This document shows positions 1-9,488 of a stretch of 43,445 nucleotides of DNA, piece by piece; within the stretch, counting starts at the first letter, position 1; every line of letters begins with the position of its first letter. Source of the stretch: Deltaproteobacteria bacterium (GTDB lineage Bacteria > Desulfobacterota > Desulfomonilia > UBA1062); assembly GCA_018434685.1 (NCBI GenBank), contig JAHDOV010000008.1, positions 1 through 43,445 on the forward strand, given 5' to 3'. The position numbers were made by a program, and so were the translations under genes. The notes below the pieces were generated by a model. That model ran no database searches, was not told where the DNA came from, and saw only the letters and a program-made list of their open reading frames with translations.

Positions 1-385
<385 letters not shown>

Positions 386-410
386 CTATGGTTTAGCTCT
401 TGTCCTGGTG

Positions 411-1043
411 TCACTGGCCGATGACCGCACAGGGTATGTCTTTGCTGCGAAATGTCATGGCGAGCCCTTGGGCCTTCTCAAGGGATTGAAAACCACCCAG
501 TCGGACCCTGTGAAGTTGTTTCCCCTGTATCGATGCCTCTTCAATGCTGGGCGAATAACCGATAGTCCTGAGCCTGTCTGCCATCTTCTCGGCATTGTGC
601 CTTTCTGTGTATGCGCCAAACTGCAAGATGTAACGGCTTGTATAGTTACTGGGAATTTGTAACACTTCGATGTGGACCTTGGCAAGCCCTTCTTTCACCA
701 TGCCAAGCTGCCTGGCCGCTCCGTAGGACATATCGATGATACGGTCGCCGACAAACGGCCCCCGGTCGTTTATGGGCACCACGACCTTGCGGTTGTTCGC
801 CAGGTTGGTAACCCGTACCCGGGTACCCAGGGGCAGTGTTTTGTGAGCGGCACTGCACCCGTACATGTTGTACGTCTCGCCCGATGCCGTGGGCCTGCCG
901 TGAAAATCCGACCCGTACCACGAGGCGGTGCCCACCTGCTGCCACCCGGATTTCGATGCGGGCACATGAGAACACCCTGTCAGGAGCAGCAGGGTGATGA
1001 GCAGCCAGAGGCTCAGACGGTCAATTCTCAAGATATGCCTCAA
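411..1043 (-). CDS. rlpA: RlpA-like septal ring lytic transglycosylase lipoprotein with SPOR domain
   Basis: This 210-residue protein has a lipoprotein signal peptide with lipobox LLTGC (Cys24), then a double-psi beta-barrel (about 36-125) with RlpA hallmarks: ASWYG, FHGRPTASGE, AAHKTLPLGT and NDRGPF, which contain the His and Asp used by catalytic family members. A C-terminal SPOR domain (about 137-210, starting YILQFGAYTERHNAE) binds denuded peptidoglycan at the septum. RlpA proteins cleave glycan strands lacking stem peptides and help daughter-cell separation. The start lies 23 bp inside the 3' end of plsB, implying translational coupling. Catalytic activity is inferred from the conserved residues; some family members are inactive. 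Confidence 0.93.
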   Translation of the reverse strand: MRHILRIDRLSLWLLITLLLLTGCSHVPASKSGWQQVGTASWYGSDFHGRPTASGETYNMYGCSAAHKTLPLGTRVRVTNLANNRKVVVPINDRGPFVGDRIIDMSYGAARQLGMVKEGLAKVHIEVLQIPSNYTSRYILQFGAYTERHNAEKMADRLRTIGYSPSIEEASIQGKQLHRVRLGGFQSLEKAQGLAMTFRSKDIPCAVIGQ

Positions 1044-3501
1044 TCTCCCTGATCAGGTCCTCCAGTGCCTTTACATCGGCGAGAGAATTCTGGCTGTCCA
1101 GGAGGTTCTTCTTCCTGAAGGTGTTGAGTGCCCCCTTGTACACAGGCAGGCACAGGGCCTCATATCGTTTGATCTCGCCTTTCTTGTACATCCTGGAGGC
1201 ATAGCGGTTTATCGCCTTGAGCGGGTCTTTCTTGCCCATGTCCTTGACCTTCCTGACATACCTGGCGACACTGAGGTACGATTCGAGGTAATTCTCAATG
1301 AGCCCGTCGAACATCACGGCGATGTCACGGTTGTCCCCGTTTATGGCATACATGCCCTTTGTGTGCGTCACTATCCTGTTGTCCAGCATATACTGTCGAG
1401 CCTTCTTGAAGCTATCCATGTCCAGGATGAACTCGTTTCCCAGCAGGGATGAAAGACGTGCCACCTGCTCTTTATAGGTCTTCTCGTCAATGCCCGACTC
1501 GTACTTGAGGAGCACATTGCATATGAGTGAGGCGGGCACAAAGAAGTTCAGTACCGTGTTCTTGTAGTACTCGAGGTGTATCCTGTTCTCGGCCTCGGAA
1601 CCGACCAGGTTGGGGTCTTCCTCGTTTTCGCCCTCGTCGATAGTGACGAGTTTCTTCTCCTTGAGCAGCGCATAGGAATCGTTGAAGGCCTCCTCCTCAT
1701 TGGAGAGCGACGAGGCGAGGTTGCACCCGAGGTGTTTGAGATAGTCCACGAAGAGGTGGAATCCCCTGCGCAGGGCCTGTTCCTCGATGGCCGATGTCTG
1801 GCTCGTCACCACGCACGACAGGATGGAAAAGGGCGTTGCAACGGTCTGCTGATAAATGGACCCGATGATCTGCTGTGCAAAGACATCGTAGAGATCGTCC
1901 TTTTCAGTGCTGTCCATCTGTGAATAGAGCGTTTTCCCCTTCATGAAGGCGTTGAGCGAGATGGGCTCGGCGAAGCGGATATAGACCTTGCCGTACCGGT
2001 TTTTCAGGATCTTGCCGGCCTTCAAGAGCTGCCAGAAGTTCTCCTTTTCCTTTGTCTCGCCTTTCATCTCCCGGATGTATGAGTTCTCCTCCACCACCGT
2101 ATCATATCCCACGTACACGGGTACGAATATGACATCACGGCTCACCCCTGATTCCCAACCCTGGATGATCATGGACAACAGACCCTTCTTGGGGAGCATG
2201 AGCTTTCCAGACCGGCTCCGGGTGCCCTCGATGAAGAACTCCATGGGGATTCTCTCCTGGAGAATCGTACGGATGTAGGCGGAAAAGGTCTGGGAATAGA
2301 GGGGATTGTCCTTGAACGTGCGCTTCATGAAGAAGGCACCGCCGCGGCGCAGGAGGGATCCGATGGGGAAGAAGGCCAGGTTGATGCCGGCAGCGATGAC
2401 CGGGACACTCATCCAGTACTGGAAGAGGCAGTAGGACAGAATGAGGTAATCGATATGGCTCTTGTGGCAGGGAACATAGACCAGGGATCCTTTTCTGGCC
2501 ATCTCCTTGACCGCCTGCACACCATCCTCGTTCACGTCGACGCCGTCGTAGATATTGTTGAAGATCCATGAGAGGGTTCTGTTGAGGATATTGATTACGG
2601 CAGGGCTGAGGTCCGAGGCAATCTGGTCGAGGTGCCGGTAAACCGTATGTTCGAGATCTTCCACATTTTTCTTGTTGTCTTGCGAAAAGGACCGGAGAAA
2701 GGACTGCAGCAGCGGGTCCTTGATGGTCTTCCTGATGAGGAAGGACCGTTCCCTGATGGGGGCGCCGGAGATGTTTCTGCCGAGTACCGAGAGCCTGTGT
2801 ATGAGCTCGCTCCTGACCTCGGCAGCGGTCTCTTCCAGGAACTTTCTCCCGTCGAGGGCCTGGCGGATAACCTCCTGGAGGTTTATGGGTTCGCCGTGTT
2901 CGATGAACCCGTGCTCCCGGCCCCATATGAGCGTAATCAGCTTCCTGATTCCGCGGATGCCGGTCGTCTCCTCCTTTGTCGAGTCTTTCACCTTCAGCGG
3001 CGACCGCTTGTAGATGAGCCGCTGGGGTACTATATAGATAGGAGTGTCGATATCACGCTGGGTCTTCAGCAGTTCCAGGATGGGGTCAAATCGGGATCGT
3101 CGCGGTTTCTTGTCGAGGAACAGGAGCGATGCGTTGTGTTCGCCCCGGGAGTATTCCCCGTAGAAGTCGTGTTCGAACACCGAAGGCATCCTGGAACAGC
3201 AGGACCGGAGGACCGCCCCGAGTTCCCTCACCGGCTGAAGCAGGAGAAACTTCTTGCCGAACAGTATGCGGGGCACCGGGAGCTGCTCTTTCCTGAAGCG
3301 GTAGTTTACGAGCAGGGCGTCGATCGTGCTTGTGGTGGTGTGAGCATAGACGATATGCCCCTTTCCGGACAGGGATGATATGGATTTCTTGTACAGCTCG
3401 GGAATATTCATCTGGGAGAAGAGCCTGTTCATGATCGGTCGCAGGAGAGGGCCGTACTCGCCTTCCATCAGGTATATGTAGTCTCGTTTCTTGTCTGTCA
3501 T
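1021..3501 (-). CDS. plsB: glycerol-3-phosphate 1-O-acyltransferase PlsB
   Basis: This protein of about 826 residues acylates sn-glycerol 3-phosphate at position 1, the first step of phospholipid synthesis, at the inner membrane. It has the acyltransferase HxxxxD block (HKSHIDYL, about residue 346) and, about 77 residues later, the substrate-binding block FFIEGTRSRSGK, both typical of the long PlsB type (about 800 residues in E. coli) rather than PlsY or PlsC. The long N-terminal region and the C-terminal extension also fit. I chose ATG at 3501; an in-frame TTG at 3522 would add seven residues, and neither has a clear Shine-Dalgarno. Its 3' end overlaps the rlpA start. Confidence 0.93.
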   Translation of the reverse strand: MTDKKRDYIYLMEGEYGPLLRPIMNRLFSQMNIPELYKKSISSLSGKGHIVYAHTTTSTIDALLVNYRFRKEQLPVPRILFGKKFLLLQPVRELGAVLRSCCSRMPSVFEHDFYGEYSRGEHNASLLFLDKKPRRSRFDPILELLKTQRDIDTPIYIVPQRLIYKRSPLKVKDSTKEETTGIRGIRKLITLIWGREHGFIEHGEPINLQEVIRQALDGRKFLEETAAEVRSELIHRLSVLGRNISGAPIRERSFLIRKTIKDPLLQSFLRSFSQDNKKNVEDLEHTVYRHLDQIASDLSPAVINILNRTLSWIFNNIYDGVDVNEDGVQAVKEMARKGSLVYVPCHKSHIDYLILSYCLFQYWMSVPVIAAGINLAFFPIGSLLRRGGAFFMKRTFKDNPLYSQTFSAYIRTILQERIPMEFFIEGTRSRSGKLMLPKKGLLSMIIQGWESGVSRDVIFVPVYVGYDTVVEENSYIREMKGETKEKENFWQLLKAGKILKNRYGKVYIRFAEPISLNAFMKGKTLYSQMDSTEKDDLYDVFAQQIIGSIYQQTVATPFSILSCVVTSQTSAIEEQALRRGFHLFVDYLKHLGCNLASSLSNEEEAFNDSYALLKEKKLVTIDEGENEEDPNLVGSEAENRIHLEYYKNTVLNFFVPASLICNVLLKYESGIDEKTYKEQVARLSSLLGNEFILDMDSFKKARQYMLDNRIVTHTKGMYAINGDNRDIAVMFDGLIENYLESYLSVARYVRKVKDMGKKDPLKAINRYASRMYKKGEIKRYEALCLPVYKGALNTFRKKNLLDSQNSLADVKALEDLIREIEAYLEN

Positions 3502-3591
3502 AGGACCGGGATTATAGACCAAGGTGCAGGTATTGGGAAGATCATTCTTGTGCCCGCCACGGGGACGCCGCAGCTGCCCGCAGAACAGGGA

Positions 3592-5364
3592 TCAGGAGCG
3601 GGAGTCGTGCAGGAATTCCACGATCTCCCGGATATTCACAGCGCTCAGCCCGGGACACCCGGCGAGATCCTCCGGGGTGATCTTCGAGAGGTCCTCGAGG
3701 TGGGAGGTGTGCATGAGCACGGCCCTGGCCTTCTTCGGCCCGATTCCGGGGATGTCTTCCAGTATGGATGATGAGGATTGTGAGCGCAGGTGCTTGTGAT
3801 ATTTCACGGCAAACCGGTGTGCCTCATCCCGTATCCGCTGCAGTGCCCGCAGGGCACCGCTCCGCTCAGGCAGCCTGAGGGGGTCCTTTCTGCCGGGAAC
3901 GAAGAACCTGTCGGTCTTGAGTCCCCGCGCCTTTGCAATGGCCACCACCGGGAGCGTACGCATGTCGAGCTTTTCGAGGACCCGCAGGCAGATACCCAGC
4001 TGTCCCTTGCCGCCGTCTATAACGATGAGGTCGGGTTTCACCTCGTCTGCGGTCAGCCTCCTGGTGAGAACCTGTTCCATCATGGCGAAGTCGTCCTGGC
4101 CGTCGATATCCCTGATCCGGTAGTGGCGGTAGAGGGTCTTGTCCGGTTCGCCCGCGATGAAAACCGCCCTGGATGCCGTGGCATGTGTTCCCTGCAGGTT
4201 CGAGATGTCGTAGCACTCCATGCGGTAGGGTATGGTCGTGAGGTGCAGGCCGCGGGCAATCTCGTCGATGACCGGGGAGGACTCGGTTCCCTTGTAGTAG
4301 TTCCGGGCATTGTCCTGGGCCATGGAGATCCACTGTTTCGGCCGGCCCCTGAGTGCCTTCCTTATGCTGACCGCACTGCCGCGCAGGTCGGACAGGACCT
4401 GTTCGAGCCTGTCTTTTTCCGCAGGGGAGATGTCGGTATAGATTGTCGGCGGGATGAGGGGGTTGCGGAGGTAGAACTGGAGGATACAGCCGGTCATGAA
4501 ATCATCCGGATCGATATCTTTCAGGGTAAAGTTGTTGCTGTCTGTGAGCGTGCCCTTTTCTATATGAAGGACAGCGATCTGAATGTCGCGGTGGTGCGAG
4601 TAGGTGCCGAATATATCGGTGTCGGCAGCGGCATTGCCCACAACGACCTGGGGAACGAGGGTATTCTTTATCGCATGGATCTGGTCGCGTATCCTGGCCG
4701 CCATCTCGTAGTTCTGCCTGGCCGATTCACTCTTCATCCGTGCCTGGAGGTTCTGTTCGAGCTGCCTGTTCTTCCCCTCCAGGAAGGCGATGAGGTCGTG
4801 TACGAGCTGGTCGTAGTGCTCTTTTGATGCCCTGTGGACACAGGGTGCGGTGCACACGCCGATCTGGTGGTAGATGCAGGGACGGGTCCTGTTCTTGAAT
4901 ACCGTATCCTTGCACCTGCGGATGGGGAAGATCCTGCCGAGGGCACTGAGTGTCTTCCTGGTCGCCTGCGCTGAAGAGTAGGGGCCGAAGTAATGCGCGC
5001 CGTCATGAAGTACTTTTCTCGTTATGTATATGCCCGGCCATTGGCTGTTCGTCGTGATCTTGATGCGGACATAGGTCTTGTCATCCTTGAGGTCGATGTT
5101 GAACCTCGGCTTGTGTGCCTTGATCAACTGGTTTTCCAGCAGCAGTGCCTCTGTTTCGTTTCTCGTGATGATGAAATCGATGGTGTGCGTATTGCTGACG
5201 ATGTGCTGTGCGTAGGGGCGGGTGTCTCGGCCAAGGTAGGACTGAAGCCTGGATCTGATATCGTTTGCCTTGCCGACATAGATGATCTGTCCCTGATCGT
5301 TTCTCAGGATGTATACCCCGGTGGAGCGGGGCAGTCTTTCTATGGCTTCGGCAGTCAGACTCAT
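3592..5364 (-). CDS. uvrC: excinuclease ABC subunit C
   Basis: UvrC makes the dual incision in nucleotide excision repair together with UvrA and UvrB. The 590-residue product shows, in order, a GIY-YIG nuclease domain at the N-terminus (GVYILRNDQGQIIYVGKAN), a Cys-rich segment, a UVR helical hairpin around residue 200 (YEMAARIRDQI), the RNase H-like UvrC domain (YDISNLQGTHATAS, LIVIDGGKGQL) and a C-terminal helix-hairpin-helix pair (DIPGIGPKKA, GCPGLSAVNI). Length is normal. ATG at 5364 is preferred because the family N-terminus starts there; a GTG at 5388 would add eight residues. It is divergent from pth and probably leads the minus-strand group with plsB, 90 bp downstream. Confidence 0.96.
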   Translation of the reverse strand: MSLTAEAIERLPRSTGVYILRNDQGQIIYVGKANDIRSRLQSYLGRDTRPYAQHIVSNTHTIDFIITRNETEALLLENQLIKAHKPRFNIDLKDDKTYVRIKITTNSQWPGIYITRKVLHDGAHYFGPYSSAQATRKTLSALGRIFPIRRCKDTVFKNRTRPCIYHQIGVCTAPCVHRASKEHYDQLVHDLIAFLEGKNRQLEQNLQARMKSESARQNYEMAARIRDQIHAIKNTLVPQVVVGNAAADTDIFGTYSHHRDIQIAVLHIEKGTLTDSNNFTLKDIDPDDFMTGCILQFYLRNPLIPPTIYTDISPAEKDRLEQVLSDLRGSAVSIRKALRGRPKQWISMAQDNARNYYKGTESSPVIDEIARGLHLTTIPYRMECYDISNLQGTHATASRAVFIAGEPDKTLYRHYRIRDIDGQDDFAMMEQVLTRRLTADEVKPDLIVIDGGKGQLGICLRVLEKLDMRTLPVVAIAKARGLKTDRFFVPGRKDPLRLPERSGALRALQRIRDEAHRFAVKYHKHLRSQSSSSILEDIPGIGPKKARAVLMHTSHLEDLSKITPEDLAGCPGLSAVNIREIVEFLHDSRS

Positions 5365-5533
5365 GGATGAACCATAGCAAATATGCACCAGGCGGTAAAG
5401 ACTTGCCGGGAGTGAACCGGGCGGGACGGGCAGGGCAGATCTCGGGAAGAGCTCCGGGTGTCGGGCATTCAGAGTGGGGCACAGCCTGGGATATCTGCAC
5501 TGTTGATTCTTGCGTTTATGCAGGAAAGTTCTC

Positions 5534-5563
5534 TTGACACCCCGTGGCGATAAGGTATATACA
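5534..5563 (+). promoter_or_regulatory. sigma-70 promoter for pth-hppA
   Basis: TTGACA at 5534-5539 is a perfect -35 box. It is followed at 16 bp by TATATA (5556-5561) or at 18 bp by TATACA (5558-5563). The expected start point is near 5570, giving a leader of about 33 nt to the pth ATG at 5603. The site lies in the divergent gap between uvrC and pth. Confidence 0.7.
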
Positions 5564-5602
5564 ATCCAATGATGAATGAGTATTCATTTTTTAGGTGTTT
5601 TG

Positions 5603-6166
5603 ATGAAGGTGATTTATGGGTTGGGGAATCCCGGAAGACGCTACGAACTGACCCGCCACAATATCGGATTCATGGTGGCGGACGTTCTGTCTCGTAAGTG
5701 GAGCATACCCATACACGACGTTGGGCCGGACATAGCCTGTGGTGAGGGACATATCAACAAGGTTGCTGCGATGATTATCAAACCCAAGACATACATGAAC
5801 CTGAGCGGCCTTCCCCTGGGAGTTCTCAATATCGATGCCGAAGATCTCATCGTGATACACGACGACCTGGATATAGAAAGTGCCGCGGTCAGGGTGAAGG
5901 CACGGGGAGGAACGGGTGGTCACAAAGGCCTGGACTCGATTATCCAGGCCCTCGGGCGAGATGATTTTGTCAGGATACGCTGTGGAATCGGGAGACCAGC
6001 AAATGGTTGCGACCCGAGTGATTATGTGCTAGGGCAGTTCACCAATGAAGAAATGCCCCGGGTCAGAGAACAGATCGAGGCTGCTGCAGGCGCTGCCGAG
6101 CTCTGTCTGTCAGAAGGGGTAATGAGGGCAATGAACGCCTACAACAGGCGTGACAGAAATACTTAA
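5603..6166 (+). CDS. pth: peptidyl-tRNA hydrolase
   Basis: Pth releases tRNA from prematurely dropped peptidyl-tRNA. The 187-residue protein opens with MKVIYGLGNPG, containing the conserved Asn9, and RHNIGF with catalytic His19. KPKTYMNLSG, HDDLD and GTGGHKGLDSI follow, as in all bacterial Pth1 proteins. I chose ATG at 5603 because AGGTG lies five bases upstream and the family N-terminus begins there; an in-frame ATG at 5576 would add a nine-residue tail with no homology. It is followed 26 bp later by hppA and probably shares its promoter. Confidence 0.96.
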   Translation: MKVIYGLGNPGRRYELTRHNIGFMVADVLSRKWSIPIHDVGPDIACGEGHINKVAAMIIKPKTYMNLSGLPLGVLNIDAEDLIVIHDDLDIESAAVRVKARGGTGGHKGLDSIIQALGRDDFVRIRCGIGRPANGCDPSDYVLGQFTNEEMPRVREQIEAAAGAAELCLSEGVMRAMNAYNRRDRNT

Positions 6167-6192
6167 AGTACGTGAAGGGAGGTTAACGTCAT

Positions 6193-8193
6193 ATGGAACA
6201 ATGGGCAAATGGGGCAGCAATTTTGGGTATCATCGGGTTTATCATCGCCTTTGCGATGTATCTTTCTCTCAAGAAGAAGGATGCGGGCACTGAAGCGATG
6301 CAGGAACTGGCGCATCAGATTCATGAGGGCGCCATGGTATTCCTCAAAAGGGAATATTCCATTCTTTCAGTTTTCATCATAGTAGTATTTCTTCTGCTCT
6401 GGTTGGCGCCGGGTTTGGGCCTGTACACAGCAATTGCCTACCTCGGTGGTGCTCTCTGCTCGATCGTGGCAGGTTTCACCGGCATGAATTCCGCCACCAT
6501 GGCAAATGTGCGGACCAGCCAGGCTGCAAAAGAGCATGGGCTTGAGGCGGCACTGAACATCTCCTACTTCGGCGGCGGTGCGGTCATGGGTATCGCGGTT
6601 GCCTCCCTTGGACTCATCGGCCTTGGCGTGTTCTACTGGTGGTTTAACGGTGCCGGGATGCTGCAGTACCTGAGCGGTTTCGGTATGGGTGCCTCTTCGG
6701 TCGCACTGTTCGCTCGTGTGGGCGGCGGTATCTATACGAAGACCGCAGACGTTGGCGCAGACCTCGTGGGTAAGGTCGAAGCAGGTATCCCGGAAGACGA
6801 TCCGAGAAACCCCGGTGTTATAGCCGACAACGTGGGCGACAATGTCGGTGATATCGCCGGCATGGGCGCCGATATCTTTGAATCGTATGTCAACTCCATA
6901 ATCGCCTCCATAGCCATTGCCGCCACCATGAGCCTCAGTACGCTGGGATGGCAGGGAGCACAGCAGTCGTACATCGCACTGCCCCTGCTTCTGGCAATGG
7001 TCGGATTCATCTGCTCCCTGGTGGGCGTCTGGTCCGTCAAGGTGTGGGGAAAGATGGGCCCTGCAGAAGCCCTGCGCTATTCAACCATCACCGCAGCCAT
7101 CCTCTTCCTGATCGTCTCCTATGTGCTCGTACGGAGCCTTGGGGTTCAGATGGGCGTGTTCTGGGCGGTGTTCTGGGGCATGATCGCTGGAACCCTCATC
7201 GGTCTCGTAACCGAGTGGTACTGCTCTGGTAAGCCCATCAGGGTCATTGCCGAGGCATCACAGACCGGACCGGCCACCAACATCATCACCGGCCTTGCAA
7301 TCGGTCTGGAATCCACCGCTATTCCGCTCTTCATCATCGTGGTTGCCATCGGCTTTGCATCCTATTTCGCCGGCCTCTACGGCATCGGTCTGTCCGCAGT
7401 CGGTATGCTTGCCACTGTTGGAGCTACCATGAGTGTTGATGCATACGGCCCGGTTGCCGATAATGCAGGCGGCATCTCCGAGATGAGCGGCCTCGGACCG
7501 GAAGTCAGGAAGATCACGGACGAGCTCGACTCCCTCGGCAACACCACCGCTGCCATCGGGAAGGGCTTTGCCATCGGTTCTGCTGCACTGACAGCCCTGG
7601 CGCTGTTCTCGGCATTCGGCCAGGCAGTAGGCCTCCAGTTCATCGACCTGACCAAACCTATGGTCGTTATGGGCCTGTTTATCGGCGGTATTATCCCGTT
7701 CATGGTAGCTGCCATGACCATGACCTCGGTTGGTAAGGCTGCATACAAGATGGTCGAGGAGATCAGGCGTCAGTTCAGAGAGATCCCCGGCATCATGGAA
7801 GGCACAGGGAAGCCGGATTCAGCCAAGTGCGTTGACATCGCGACCAAGGGTGCCCTGTTCGAGATGCTCAAACCCGGCCTTCTGGCTGTCGTCGCCCCGG
7901 TCGCCTGCGGATTCATACTCGGTGCAGAGGCGCTTGGCGGAATGCTGGCCGGTGCCACGCTGACCGGTGCCCTCATGGCGCTGTTCATGGCCAATGCGGG
8001 CGGCGCATGGGACAACGCGAAGAAATTCATCGAAGAAGGCCACTACGGCGGCAAACACAGCGATGCACACAAGGCAGCAGTCGTGGGTGACACAGTCGGC
8101 GATCCGTTCAAAGACACATCAGGTCCGTCTATGAACATCCTGATCAAGCTCATGAGCGTTATCGCACTGGTTATCGCTCCTCTGCTTATCTGA
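6193..8193 (+). CDS. hppA: membrane-bound ion-translocating pyrophosphatase
   Basis: This 666-residue integral membrane protein (about 16 hydrophobic segments) couples hydrolysis of cytoplasmic pyrophosphate to H+ or Na+ export. The substrate loop is intact: [20 protein letters not shown] followed by [15 protein letters not shown], then [16 protein letters not shown], and near the C-terminus [15 protein letters not shown]. The segment [10 protein letters not shown] has Ala where K+-independent enzymes carry Lys, so this should be the K+-dependent subfamily, which contains both Na+ and H+ pumps; the ion cannot be assigned by eye. GGAGG precedes the ATG. With pth it forms a two-gene unit. Such pumps recover energy from biosynthetic PPi in energy-limited anaerobes. 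Confidence 0.97.
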   Translation: MEQWANGAAILGIIGFIIAFAMYLSLKKKDAGTEAMQELAHQIHEGAMVFLKREYSILSVFIIVVFLLLWLAPGLGLYTAIAYLGGALCSIVAGFTGMNSATMANVRTSQAAKEHGLEAALNISYFGGGAVMGIAVASLGLIGLGVFYWWFNGAGMLQYLSGFGMGASSVALFARVGGGIYTKTADVGADLVGKVEAGIPEDDPRNPGVIADNVGDNVGDIAGMGADIFESYVNSIIASIAIAATMSLSTLGWQGAQQSYIALPLLLAMVGFICSLVGVWSVKVWGKMGPAEALRYSTITAAILFLIVSYVLVRSLGVQMGVFWAVFWGMIAGTLIGLVTEWYCSGKPIRVIAEASQTGPATNIITGLAIGLESTAIPLFIIVVAIGFASYFAGLYGIGLSAVGMLATVGATMSVDAYGPVADNAGGISEMSGLGPEVRKITDELDSLGNTTAAIGKGFAIGSAALTALALFSAFGQAVGLQFIDLTKPMVVMGLFIGGIIPFMVAAMTMTSVGKAAYKMVEEIRRQFREIPGIMEGTGKPDSAKCVDIATKGALFEMLKPGLLAVVAPVACGFILGAEALGGMLAGATLTGALMALFMANAGGAWDNAKKFIEEGHYGGKHSDAHKAAVVGDTVGDPFKDTSGPSMNILIKLMSVIALVIAPLLI

Positions 8194-8207
8194 TACAGAT
8201 CACCAAC

Positions 8208-8236
8208 GGGGGGAGGGCTCAAGCAGCCTTCTCCCC
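8208..8236 (+). terminator. strong hairpin downstream of hppA
   Basis: The arms GGGGGGAGGGCT (8208-8219) and AGCCTTCTCCCC (8225-8236) pair over 12 bp, with two G-T wobbles, around a 5-nt loop. It starts 15 bases after the hppA stop. No immediate T-run follows (GCAATTCCC), so it may be a weak terminator or an mRNA 3'-end stabiliser. Confidence 0.5.
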
Positions 8237-8343
8237 GCAATTCCCTCCTTTCGAACGATCCTTCCTCCCTCTTTTATTTTCATCAGACAGTATTCCCCCG
8301 TGCTGCAGGCGTTATTTCCGGCCGGATGTCCCACCGATGACTT

Positions 8344-8370
8344 CAGGCAGAAAATTGGTGCGTCTGCCTG
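8344..8370. repeat. 8-bp perfect inverted repeat upstream of small gene
   Basis: CAGGCAGA (8344-8351) and TCTGCCTG (8363-8370) are perfect inverted copies with an 11-base spacer. They lie 57 bp before the gene at 8428. There is no T-run on either strand, so an operator or a leader hairpin is more likely than a terminator. Confidence 0.4.
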
Positions 8371-8427
8371 GGAGTTGTGCGTATTCATTCTTCTTCAGAT
8401 GTGGTTATTGTGTTATAGGGGAAAACC

Positions 8428-8652
8428 ATGATTGAGAAGATACCGTTTCTCCACCGGAAGAATATGTACAATATCATCGTCGAGGATGATATCACGTTCT
8501 CAGCACTGCACTACATCCTCGATGTGCTCATCGAGAACGATGCATTCGTTCCCTATGAGGGCGGTGAAGCCGAACTGTATACCATTACCTTCGAAGAGAC
8601 CTGCTATACGGTCGGTGTGGACGGTACCGATGTCATGGTAGTCGTCAAATAA
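8428..8652 (+). CDS. small protein of unknown function
   Basis: I do not recognise this 74-residue protein. It is acidic, has no signal peptide or membrane segment, and begins MIEKIPFLHRKNMYNIIVED. Its alternating hydrophobic pattern (YTITFEETCYTVGVDG, DVMVVVK) suggests a small alpha/beta fold. A purine-rich stretch (TAGGGGA) lies before the ATG. It is followed 14 bp later by another unrecognised gene and then nadC-nadA-nadB, so it may be the first gene of the NAD operon. The coding call rests on typical codon use and tight spacing; the function is open. Confidence 0.65.
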   Translation: MIEKIPFLHRKNMYNIIVEDDITFSALHYILDVLIENDAFVPYEGGEAELYTITFEETCYTVGVDGTDVMVVVK

Positions 8653-8666
8653 GATGGTGCTGCACT

Positions 8667-9488
8667 ATGGTGAACATACATCTCTGTCAGCCCGATAGCA
8701 CCAAATCCTGTGCTGCCTGCTGCGGGATCTACAATTATGCCGACAACACCCGCGCCTCGCTGCTGAAGCGTTTCGACTACCGGACCCGGCTCTTTTCAAA
8801 GGTACGCAGGACCGAGATCACCCTTGATGTCTACCGGGACGCCATCAGGCACCGGGAGGACGCCAAGCGGATATACAAGACCATCTATACCTGCGAGTTT
8901 GTCGGTTTCGTCAATGCCGACAGATCGCGGGTGGGTTGCATGCTCCATCCCCTGGCCAATAACGGCAACGATCAGCGCCACGAGAGCTTTTACGGGAAAG
9001 AGATCTGTGAAGGTCATTTCTGCCCGAGCTACCAGAAGCTCACCACGAACGAGGCCCTGACCGTGCTCGCATGCCTCGATGACTGGTATCTCTACGGGAG
9101 CGTGATCACCGATATCGACTTTGTCAAGACGTTCTTCCGGATCGTTCAGGACAACCTCGGGGCAGAGATCTTACCGCGTCAGGTGGAATCGAACACGACG
9201 CTCATCGCTATGCTGCGGAGCTATTTCTCCCTCAAGGTGCGGTGGCCCTACCGGGACACGACGAGGCCGCGATTCGGGAAGTATTATTTCGTGGGTGAGG
9301 AGTACGATATCGACAGGATAGACTATGACCGCCTCGGTTGCGAACCCCCGGCGTACGATCCCATATTCCTGAGCCTCTCGTCGTCTTTTGCTGCCAGAAA
9401 GGATCTCGAGCAGGCCATAACAAACCTGGATAACCTCATAGAAGGATTTTGCCATGAATACACGCGAACTGATAGAATCCATAATTGA
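8667..9488 (+). CDS. Cys-rich protein, possible YkgJ-like metal- or cluster-binding protein
   Basis: This 273-residue protein has a cysteine cluster at the N-terminus (Cys7, then CAACC at 15-19), with Cys76, Cys91 (GCMLHP), Cys114 and Cys119 (CEGHFCPSY) downstream. The CxxCC start followed by spaced GC-xx-HP and C-P motifs resembles proteins of the YkgJ/UPF0153 type that bind zinc or an Fe-S cluster, but overall similarity by eye is weak. The C-terminal half is helical with no recognised motif. The gene overlaps the nadC start by 35 bp and is co-oriented with the NAD genes, so it is very probably co-transcribed. A role in the Fe-S-dependent NadA step is only a guess from context. Confidence 0.8.
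   Translation: MVNIHLCQPDSTKSCAACCGIYNYADNTRASLLKRFDYRTRLFSKVRRTEITLDVYRDAIRHREDAKRIYKTIYTCEFVGFVNADRSRVGCMLHPLANNGNDQRHESFYGKEICEGHFCPSYQKLTTNEALTVLACLDDWYLYGSVITDIDFVKTFFRIVQDNLGAEILPRQVESNTTLIAMLRSYFSLKVRWPYRDTTRPRFGKYYFVGEEYDIDRIDYDRLGCEPPAYDPIFLSLSSSFAARKDLEQAITNLDNLIEGFCHEYTRTDRIHN

Noticed and set aside
3790-4827. Long open frame of 345 codons antisense to uvrC
   Set aside because: Mirror of a GC-rich gene; no family motifs and uvrC is unmistakable on the other strand.
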